NCBI GenBank assembly: GCA_017510335.1
Contig: JAFWNM010000010.1
Span: forward strand, 48,261-112,260
Reading direction: 5' to 3'
DNA from: Paracoccaceae bacterium
Lineage (GTDB): Bacteria > Pseudomonadota > Alphaproteobacteria > Rhodobacterales > Rhodobacteraceae
DNA length: 64,000 nt
The notes under the pieces: model-generated
What the model saw: only the letters and a program-made list of their open reading frames with translations
What the model was told of the DNA's origin: nothing
Database searches by the model: none
Shown here: in pieces, positions 1 through 6,171 of the stretch
How the letters are laid out: each line of letters opens with the position of its first letter
Position numbering within the stretch: the stretch's first letter is position 1
Program-made: the position numbers and the translations under genes

Positions 1-1667
1 GCCCCTGTCGGGGACGGTCGATGCGCAAGATCCACTTGCAGTTTTCCACCGGTCGAAATGATTGCGCCGCGGTCAATCACGTTCTGGAGTTCGCGCACAT
101 TGCCGGGCCATTCATAGCGGATCAGCTTCTCCATGGAATGGCGCGAAATGCTTGGCGGTTTCATGTTCAGACGTTTGCACGCCAGCGCCAGAAAATGCGT
201 GGCAAGCGCGGGAATATCTTCTGGCCGTTTGCGCAGCGGCACGCATTCGATCGGAAAGACATTCAGATACATATGCAATTCCTGACGAAACTCGCCCCGG
301 CGGGCAAGCGTGTCCAGCGATCTGCGGCTGGCGGCAATAACACGCAGGTTGATTGCGCGCGCCCGCGTGTCACCCAGCCGCGTGACGCTGCCTTCTTGCA
401 GCGCATACAGCAGGCGTCCTTGCAGCCCCAAGGGCAATTCATCGACATCATCCAGAAACAACGTGCCGTTATGGGCCAGTTCCAGCATCCCCGGCTTATC
501 GCGCAACGCCCCCGGAAACGCACCGCGAATCTGGCCAAACAGTTCTGCCTCTATGGCGTCGGTGGTGACAGCGCTGCATTTGAAATGAATCAGCGATCTG
601 CGGCGGCGTGAACTGCCCTTATGGATGGCGGATGCGACCAGCGCCTTGCCGGTTCCGGCCTCGCCGGTGATCAGCACATTCGCTTCGGTCGCGGCCACCA
701 GGTCGATCTTGCTTAGAATTTGCAAAATGGCCGGGGACGCACCGATAATGTCGTGATGCGCGCGTTCAGACGCGATGGTTTCCTGCAAATAGGCGTTTTC
801 CTGTTCCAGTTGTTCGCGCAGTTCCTGCACCTGTTGCATGGCATCGCGCAATTTCCGTTCATTTTCCTTGCGTTCGGTAATGTCGCGGAAAATGACCACG
901 GCCCCCGCCAGAACATTCTGATCATAGATCGGGGTCGATACATATTCGACGCGAATGGGCTTGCCATCCTTGCGCCAGAAAACTTCGTCTTCGATGCGGT
1001 TGACCTGTTCGAAGCGGAACGACTGATAGATCGGGCAGTCATGGGCCGGGTATGCGTCACCATTCAGGTGATGGTGATGAATCATCGTATGGATGTCACG
1101 GCCAAGCAGGTCTTCGGCACTCCAGCCCAGCATCTCGCGCGCGGCGCGGTTGACGAATGTGGTCTTGCCATCAGCGTTGACCCCGTAAATCCCCTCGCCT
1201 GCGGCGTTCAGGATAAGCTGGTTCTGACGTTCCAGTTCGTTGAAGAAATCCTGTGCGCGCTGCCATTCCAGCAGGCCAAGGCGCTGCAACTCGCTGGCTT
1301 CGGCGATCTGGTCATGGCGCGACATTTCATTCAGGTCGATCAGCGTCAACATGACCTGATGGGAAACATCAGCTATCACTGTGCCGCGCAATTCACAGGT
1401 CAGCGGGTGTTTCGCATTGTCCTGCAGCGGAATGTCACGCCGCCACGCCTGACCGCGATGGCCAAGTTCATCCAGAAACACCAGAAACTGGCCAAAATTT
1501 CCGGCAATATGCGGGGCAAACCGGAAATCCGCCTTGCCCCCCTGTCCAAGGAAGCGGCGCGCGCGGGAATTGGCGGCCAGAACCCTGTCCCGTGCGGTGT
1601 CCAGAACAAGGGTCGGGTGGGGGAAAGCGTCCAGCAGGGAATCAGGCGTCATCTGGTTCAGGGTCAT
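1..1667 (-). CDS. PAS-domain sigma-54-interacting (NtrC/NifA-type) transcriptional regulator, 3' end outside window
   Basis: Only the first 555 codons are in the window; the C-terminal helix-turn-helix lies beyond base 1. Order: an N-terminal PAS-like segment (about 8-115), a clear PAS domain (about 148-265), a short coiled coil (270-300), then an AAA+ sigma-54 activator domain from about 305. Walker A is GEAGTGKA near 335-342. Three core positions are unusual. The sigma-54-contacting loop reads GAFPGA (382-387) instead of GAFTGA. Walker B ends LFLDD instead of LFLDE. The second arginine of the FRxDLxxRL stretch is tyrosine (residues 460-470). There is no receiver domain, so input is probably a ligand or redox signal sensed by PAS. 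The start ATG follows an AGGGT-like RBS. Divergent from the cyanate operon, it is the obvious candidate regulator; that role is inferred. Confidence 0.88.
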   Translation of the reverse strand, partial: MTLNQMTPDSLLDAFPHPTLVLDTARDRVLAANSRARRFLGQGGKADFRFAPHIAGNFGQFLVFLDELGHRGQAWRRDIPLQDNAKHPLTCELRGTVIADVSHQVMLTLIDLNEMSRHDQIAEASELQRLGLLEWQRAQDFFNELERQNQLILNAAGEGIYGVNADGKTTFVNRAAREMLGWSAEDLLGRDIHTMIHHHHLNGDAYPAHDCPIYQSFRFEQVNRIEDEVFWRKDGKPIRVEYVSTPIYDQNVLAGAVVIFRDITERKENERKLRDAMQQVQELREQLEQENAYLQETIASERAHHDIIGASPAILQILSKIDLVAATEANVLITGEAGTGKALVASAIHKGSSRRRRSLIHFKCSAVTTDAIEAELFGQIRGAFPGALRDKPGMLELAHNGTLFLDDVDELPLGLQGRLLYALQEGSVTRLGDTRARAINLRVIAASRRSLDTLARRGEFRQELHMYLNVFPIECVPLRKRPEDIPALATHFLALACKRLNMKPPSISRHSMEKLIRYEWPGNVRELQNVIDRGAIISTGGKLQVDLAHRPSPTG

Positions 1668-1701
1668 GCCCTACCCTGCCGCCAGCATGTGTGCAGCACA
1701 A

Positions 1702-1732
1702 TACGAAAAATCGTAATTTACGAAAAGTCGTA
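1702..1732. promoter_or_regulatory. Tandem palindromic operator upstream of cynA
   Basis: Two near-identical 14-bp palindromes of the form TACGA-N4-TCGTA occupy 1702-1715 and 1719-1732. They are 17 bp apart, so they lie on roughly similar faces of the helix. Their centres are about 107 and 90 bp upstream of the start expected from the -24/-12 promoter at 1791-1804, the usual distance for enhancer sites of sigma-54 activators. They also lie 35-65 bp upstream of the divergent regulator's start codon, which allows autoregulation. The binding protein is inferred to be the adjacent regulator. Confidence 0.72.
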
Positions 1733-1790
1733 TTTCCAATCGCAGCCAAGAACGCACAACATACTGAAAATAAATATTTTATTAAAAAAC

Positions 1791-1804
1791 GGCACGCTTG
1801 GTGC
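1791..1804 (+). promoter_or_regulatory. Probable sigma-54 (-24/-12) promoter of the cyn operon
   Basis: GGCACGCTTGGTGC has GG and GC separated by exactly ten bases, the defining spacing of sigma-54 promoters. It matches the consensus TGGCACG-N4-TTGC except for the first T and the first base of TTGC. A T-rich run follows, as is common. The predicted start is near 1816, leaving a leader of about 57 bases before cynA. The stretch between operator and promoter is AT-rich (about 1755-1790), which would favour bending. Confidence 0.7.
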
Positions 1805-1872
1805 TTTTTTGTCTTCTGCGCTGCAGAATTGCTACTGTGGTTTCAGGATCATCAACCTGCATAGGGGAAGCC

Positions 1873-3249
1873 ATGTCGACCAATAGCCTTGGGAACCCGT
1901 TTTCTCATAAAACAGACCTGCGCCATGGCGCAGCTTGCGGCTGCGAAACCTGCGTCACCGATGCGCGCGCCCGGGCCAGCGCGCCCACCACATCTGACGC
2001 CATGCTGGAACGCGCTGTGGAAAGCGCGGTTGTCCGGTCGGTTTTTGGGCATAACGATATAAGCCGCCGGTCGATGATGGGCATGCTGGGGGGCGGCGCC
2101 TTCGCGGCGGCGCTGGCGTCTGTGTTTCCGCTGGATCAGGCCAAGGCGCTGATCATGGATGAACTTGGCGCGCCTGAAAAGCCCGACCTGAAAGTGGGCT
2201 TCGTGGCGATTACCTGCGCGACGCCCATCATCATGGCAGAACCCATGGGCTTTTACCGACGCTACGGGTTGAACGTGGAAGTGGTGAAAACGGCAGGGTG
2301 GGCCGTGGCGCGGGACATGTCGCTTTCGGGCCAGTATGACGCCAGCCATATGCTGACGCCCATGCCGCTGGCAATGACGATGGGGGCCGGATCGACGGCC
2401 GCGCCCTATATCATGCCCGCTGTGGAAAACATCAACGGGCAGGCAATTGTGCTGTCAAACGAACATCTGGACAAGCGCGACCCCCAGCAATGGAAGGGCA
2501 TGACCTTCGGGGTGCCGTTCGAATATTCGATGCACAACTTCCTGCTGCGGTATTATGTGGCCGAACACGGGCTGGACCCCGATCAGGACATCCAGATCCG
2601 CGTTGTGCCCCCGCCCGAAATGGTGGCGAACCTGCGTGCGGGCAATCTGGATGGCTACCTGTCACCCGACCCGTTCAACCAGCGCGCAGTTTGGGAAGGG
2701 ATCGGCTTTATCCATATGCTGACCAAGGACATCTGGGAGGGCCACCCCTGCTGCGCCTTCGCAGCGCCACGTCGTTTCGCGGTGGAAATGCCCAACACCT
2801 ATGGCGCGCTGCTGAAATCCATTATCGACGCCACGCAATATGCGTCCAACCCGGAAAACCGCAAAGAAATATCAGAAGCCATCGCGCCCACGAACTACCT
2901 TAACCAGCCGGTCCCGGTGATCGAGCAGGTTCTGACCGGCACCTATGCTGATGGTCTGGGCAATGTGCAGCGCGTGCCGGACCGGATCGATTTTGACCCG
3001 TTCCCGTGGCAATCCATGGGCGTGTGGATCCTGACCCAGATGAAACGGTGGGGCTATATCAGCGGCGATGTGGATTACAAGGGCATTGCCGAACAGGTCT
3101 ATCTGGCATCGGATGCGCGCAAGGTCATGAAAGATCTTGGTTATGACGCGCCAGAGGTGAACTACAAATCCCACATGATCATGGGCAAAAGCTTCGATCC
3201 TGACCAGCCCGAAGCCTATGTCGACAGCTTTGCCATTAAGCGGGGGTAA
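1873..3249 (+). CDS. cynA: Cyanate/nitrate-type ABC transporter substrate-binding protein, Tat-exported
   Basis: A 458-residue member of the NrtA/CmpA/CynA solute-binding family, which delivers nitrate, bicarbonate or cyanate to an inner-membrane ABC permease. Cyanate is favoured because cyanase is the last gene of the operon. A twin-arginine signal (SRRSMMG, R65-R66) is followed by a hydrophobic stretch ending near AKA, so export is probably folded through Tat. An N-terminal extension of over 60 residues precedes it and contains a Cys cluster, CGCETC, at 22-27. The ATG at 1873 was chosen over an upstream in-frame start because AGGGGAAG sits just before it. Substrate specificity is not readable from sequence alone. 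Confidence 0.9.
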   Translation: MSTNSLGNPFSHKTDLRHGAACGCETCVTDARARASAPTTSDAMLERAVESAVVRSVFGHNDISRRSMMGMLGGGAFAAALASVFPLDQAKALIMDELGAPEKPDLKVGFVAITCATPIIMAEPMGFYRRYGLNVEVVKTAGWAVARDMSLSGQYDASHMLTPMPLAMTMGAGSTAAPYIMPAVENINGQAIVLSNEHLDKRDPQQWKGMTFGVPFEYSMHNFLLRYYVAEHGLDPDQDIQIRVVPPPEMVANLRAGNLDGYLSPDPFNQRAVWEGIGFIHMLTKDIWEGHPCCAFAAPRRFAVEMPNTYGALLKSIIDATQYASNPENRKEISEAIAPTNYLNQPVPVIEQVLTGTYADGLGNVQRVPDRIDFDPFPWQSMGVWILTQMKRWGYISGDVDYKGIAEQVYLASDARKVMKDLGYDAPEVNYKSHMIMGKSFDPDQPEAYVDSFAIKRG

Positions 3250-3252
3250 GCC

Positions 3253-4086
3253 ATGCAACTGCTTTCTGTCAACAAACGCGCAGCGCTTCTGTCCGTGGTT
3301 TTGCTGGTTGTTGCCCTTGGGGCATGGGAAGTCTCGGTAACGCGGCAAGTGATGGGCGAGGCGCTGACGGAATATGAAATCCTAATGGGTCTGGGGCAGC
3401 CGCGCGCGGCTGTGCCCCCCCCCAGCGATGTTCTGGTCAAGGCGTGGGAACAACTGAGCAACCCGTTTTACGACGCCGGCCCCAATGACAAGGGCATTGG
3501 CATTCAGCTTGCCTATTCGCTGTATCGTGTGCTGACAGGGTTTGCGATGGCTGCAGCGATTGCCATACCGCTTGGGTTTCTGATCGGAATGTCGCCAGTG
3601 GCCTACAAGGCGCTAAACCCGTTCATTCAGGTATTGCGCCCCATATCGCCGCTGGCATGGATGCCGCTTGCGCTGTTCATCATCCAAGACAGCGAAGCCA
3701 GCGCGATATTCGTGATCTTCATCTGTTCGGTCTGGCCCATGCTGCTGAACACAGCGTTCGGCGTGGCCGGTGTGCGCAGTGACTGGGTGAATGTCGCGCG
3801 CACCCATGAACTGGGCAATCTGCGCACTGCGCTGACAGTCATCTTGCCCGCAGCCGCGCCAACAATCCTGACGGGCATGCGCATTTCCATCGGCATTGCA
3901 TGGCTTGTGATCGTCGCCGCCGAGATGCTCGTGGGGGGAACCGGCATCGGGTATTATGTCTGGAACGAGTGGAACAACCTTGATCTGACTTCGGTGATCT
4001 TCTCGATCCTGATGATCGGGTTGGTGGGCATGATGCTGGATGCGGTTTTTGCAATGCTGCAGCGCGCCGTCACCTATGCCGAATGA
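3253..4086 (+). CDS. cynB: ABC transporter permease, cyanate/nitrate family
   Basis: A 277-residue inner-membrane permease of the NrtB/SsuC/CynB family. The first membrane segment is at about 10-30 and there is a typical cluster of five more from about 90 onward. The cytoplasmic coupling motif with its EAA-like glycine appears around the ARTHELG stretch. It starts three bases after the cynA stop, so the two are co-translated. With CynD it should form a transmembrane channel fed by CynA. The N-terminal periplasmic region (about 35-85) is long and proline-rich, as in this family. Assignment to cyanate rather than nitrate rests on the operon. Confidence 0.9.
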   Translation: MQLLSVNKRAALLSVVLLVVALGAWEVSVTRQVMGEALTEYEILMGLGQPRAAVPPPSDVLVKAWEQLSNPFYDAGPNDKGIGIQLAYSLYRVLTGFAMAAAIAIPLGFLIGMSPVAYKALNPFIQVLRPISPLAWMPLALFIIQDSEASAIFVIFICSVWPMLLNTAFGVAGVRSDWVNVARTHELGNLRTALTVILPAAAPTILTGMRISIGIAWLVIVAAEMLVGGTGIGYYVWNEWNNLDLTSVIFSILMIGLVGMMLDAVFAMLQRAVTYAE

Positions 4087-4099
4087 AAGGACAGCTTCC

Positions 4100-5014
4100 A
4101 TGAGCAAACCGTTTCTAAGTGTCGAGCGCCTGACCCAATCTTTTCCTGATGGTGCAGGCGGAACCCTGACTGTGTTCGAGAATGCCAGCTTCGGCATTGA
4201 AAAGGGCGAATTTGTTTGCATCCTTGGCCATTCCGGTTGTGGGAAATCCACCATCATGAATGTGCTTGCGGGCCTTGCCGACCCCACATCAGGGGTGGTC
4301 AAGATGGACGGGGTGGCCGTATCCGGCCCCAGTCTGGACCGTGGCGTGGTGTTTCAGAACTATTCGCTTCTGCCGTGGCTGTCCGCGCTGAAGAACGTCA
4401 CGTTCGGGGTCAAGGCGCGGTATCGTGACTGGTCGCGCGAGAAGGTCATCGCACATGCGACCCAGTATCTGGCCATGGTCGGGCTGGAAGGGGATGTGAT
4501 CCACCGCAAGCCCAGCCAATTGTCGGGCGGCATGCGCCAGCGGGTGTCCATAGCGCGGGCCTTCGCCAACCAGCCCAAACTTTTGTTGCTGGACGAACCG
4601 TTCGGGGCATTGGACGCCCTGACGCGTGGCACCATTCAGGAAGAATTGCTGAAAATCTGGGGGCAGACCGAACAGACCGTGTTCATGATCACCCATGACA
4701 TTGACGAAGCGATCCTGCTGGCGGACCGCATCTTGCTGATGACAAATGGCCCGTTTGCGCGTGTCGCGGAATCTGTGGAAATTACCATTCCGCGCCCGCG
4801 CGTGCGCACCGAGATTGTCGAGCATCCGAATTACTACGCCATTCGCAACCATCTGGTGCAGTTTCTGGGCAAACGATCGAAAGAACTGGCCGGCCAGGCC
4901 TCTGACGGGGAAAGCCAGTCGCCCCAATCCGTGCGCATAGACCTGACCACCCCCCCGACCGAAGACCCGGAGCCTGCGCCCCGCCCCCCGCGGCTGCAGG
5001 CCGTGAATAGCTGA
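4100..5014 (+). CDS. cynD: ABC transporter ATP-binding protein, cyanate/nitrate family
   Basis: A 304-residue ABC ATPase of the NrtD/CynD/SsuB type. Walker A is GHSGCGKST (43-51), the signature is LSGGMRQR (141-148), Walker B is LLLLDEP (161-167) and the switch histidine is H199. The ATG at 4100 is preceded by AAAGGACAG; an in-frame ATG upstream lies inside cynB and was discarded. The C-terminal tail beyond 255 is proline- and acid-rich (PPTEDPEPAPRPP) and longer than the minimal ATPase. It should energise uptake through CynB. Confidence 0.92.
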   Translation: MSKPFLSVERLTQSFPDGAGGTLTVFENASFGIEKGEFVCILGHSGCGKSTIMNVLAGLADPTSGVVKMDGVAVSGPSLDRGVVFQNYSLLPWLSALKNVTFGVKARYRDWSREKVIAHATQYLAMVGLEGDVIHRKPSQLSGGMRQRVSIARAFANQPKLLLLDEPFGALDALTRGTIQEELLKIWGQTEQTVFMITHDIDEAILLADRILLMTNGPFARVAESVEITIPRPRVRTEIVEHPNYYAIRNHLVQFLGKRSKELAGQASDGESQSPQSVRIDLTTPPTEDPEPAPRPPRLQAVNS

Positions 5015-5047
5015 CATCCGGCCCCCAACAAGAAAGAGGAGACACCA

Positions 5048-5518
5048 ATGAAAGACCACATGATGGATACCGAGATGCTGACCAAAGAAGACGTGACCGC
5101 CCTGATCATTGCCGCGAAAAAGCGCAAGAAAATGAAATGGGAAGAAATTGGCACCGCTATCGGACTGTCGCCTGTCTTCACTCATTCCGCCGCGATGGGG
5201 ATGAATTCCATGCCCGCCGACAAGGCCGCGGCCCTTGTTGCGCTTCTTGATCTGCCCCTTGAAGCAAAGGACGTGCTGGAAGACTATCCCACCAAGGTCT
5301 GGGAACAGGCAGTGCCCACAGACCCTTGCATCTACCGGCTTTATGAAATTGTGGGGGTGTATGGTCCCACAATGAAGGCCATCATTCAGGAAGAATTTGG
5401 CGATGGCATCATGTCCGCGATTGATTTTGACATGATCATCAGCCGCGTGCCCCACCCCAAAGGCGACCGCGTCAAGGTTGAAATGACAGGCAAGTTCCTG
5501 AAATACAACGACTGGTAA
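5048..5518 (+). CDS. cynS: Cyanate hydratase (cyanase)
   Basis: Cyanase converts cyanate and bicarbonate to carbamate and CO2; the carbamate then decays to ammonia and CO2. The product is 156 residues, the family length. The catalytic Arg, Glu and Ser are present as R97 and E100 (in YRLYE) and S123 (in GIMSAIDF), one position off the E. coli numbering (R96, E99, S122). The N-terminal helical DNA-binding-like domain (residues 12-80) is intact. A GAAAGAGGAG ribosome site precedes the ATG. As the last gene of the operon, it defines the transporter's likely substrate and makes the unit a cyanate detoxification and nitrogen scavenging module. Confidence 0.97.
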   Translation: MKDHMMDTEMLTKEDVTALIIAAKKRKKMKWEEIGTAIGLSPVFTHSAAMGMNSMPADKAAALVALLDLPLEAKDVLEDYPTKVWEQAVPTDPCIYRLYEIVGVYGPTMKAIIQEEFGDGIMSAIDFDMIISRVPHPKGDRVKVEMTGKFLKYNDW

Positions 5519-5527
5519 GCGCAAAGT

Positions 5528-5551
5528 CCCGCACCGCGCCTGCGGTGCGGG
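5528..5551. terminator. Strong hairpin after cynS
   Basis: A perfect 10-bp GC-rich stem (CCCGCACCGC / GCGGTGCGGG) with a four-base loop begins ten bases after the cynS stop. No T-run follows, so it is either a weak terminator or a 3'-end stabiliser shared with the convergent small gene. Confidence 0.55.
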
Positions 5552-5566
5552 AACAGGGTAGCATCA

Positions 5567-5767
5567 TCAGTGATGCGCCTCAGTGATGCGCCCCTGGCCA
5601 GCGGTTGAGCACAGAATGGCAAAATTGCGTGCCCGTTGCGGGTGTTGCTGAATAAGGTTCAGCAGCGCCTTTTTTCGTTGCGCATATTGGTATTTGGACT
5701 GTTCAACCCGCGCTTTGGGCCCGACAAACAATCGCATGCATTCCCAAACCAGCATCAAGCCCGCCAT
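5567..5767 (-). CDS. Small unknown basic protein, 66 residues
   Basis: I do not recognise this protein. The ATG at 5767 has a convincing AAAGGA site seven bases upstream. The product starts MAGLMLVWECMRLF, a hydrophobic or amphipathic N-terminus, and continues as a Lys/Arg/Gln-rich helix-like region (KARVEQSKYQYAQRKK). The reading frame continues upstream to 5977, but that extension is low-complexity and has no ribosome site. The 3' end lies in a tandem duplication of 13 bases (TCAGTGATGCGCC, 5567-5592) that encodes the last residues, so the C-terminus may vary. It converges on cynS. It could be a genuine small protein or a chance frame. Confidence 0.45.
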   Translation of the reverse strand: MAGLMLVWECMRLFVGPKARVEQSKYQYAQRKKALLNLIQQHPQRARNFAILCSTAGQGRITEAHH

Positions 5768-6171
5768 CTGCAATTCCTTTCGGGCGTTGCTGGGTCTTGC
5801 CCGTCCGCGCATTTGACCCAAGACCGAACGACACTGCCATCGGGGCCAAAACGCGGGCGCGGGCAGCATAAACAGGACCCCGTTTTGGGGTTCAGCTTTC
5901 CACAAAGCGACACGACAAGCCCCTGCCACGCAGCGCAAAACAGGGCTTTCCGGCCAGGGCAATGCGCGTTCACGCACCGACCAACCCCACCCGCATGCGT
6001 TTGCTAAACCGAAGACCCCTTTTGGTTAAAAAAAGCTTGCGGGACGCGAGGATTCGGGTGATCCTGATACGCAGTGGCAAGTCTATTTTAATGCTGCATA
6101 GAATTTTGCCACACAAGCCGAGAGATTTTTCTACTCTTCTTCGTTATTTTATTTTGATTAAGGAATTTCCC
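5768..6171. other. 404-bp leader region of the repeat protein
   Basis: No convincing gene. The right half (about 6020-6171) turns sharply AT-rich, unlike the surroundings, and holds the dyad at 6074-6112 and an AAGGAA ribosome site at about 6160. It is probably the promoter and leader of the downstream repeat protein. Confidence 0.5.
6074..6112. promoter_or_regulatory. Interrupted dyad upstream of the repeat-protein gene
   Basis: Outer arms GTGGCAA (6074-6080) and TTGCCAC (6106-6112) are perfect inverted repeats. Inner arms TCTAT (6082-6086) and ATAGA (6098-6102) are also inverted. The centre is about 80 bp from the start codon. It could be an operator or an RNA hairpin in the leader. Confidence 0.4.

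Noticed and set aside
720-1886. A 388-residue plus-strand frame
   Set aside because: Antisense to the PAS/AAA+ regulator and running through the promoter region.
1873-5014. Nitrate transporter (nrtABD) as the operon name
   Set aside because: The permease set belongs to the same family, but cynS as last gene makes cyanate the better reading. No nitrate reductase genes are nearby.
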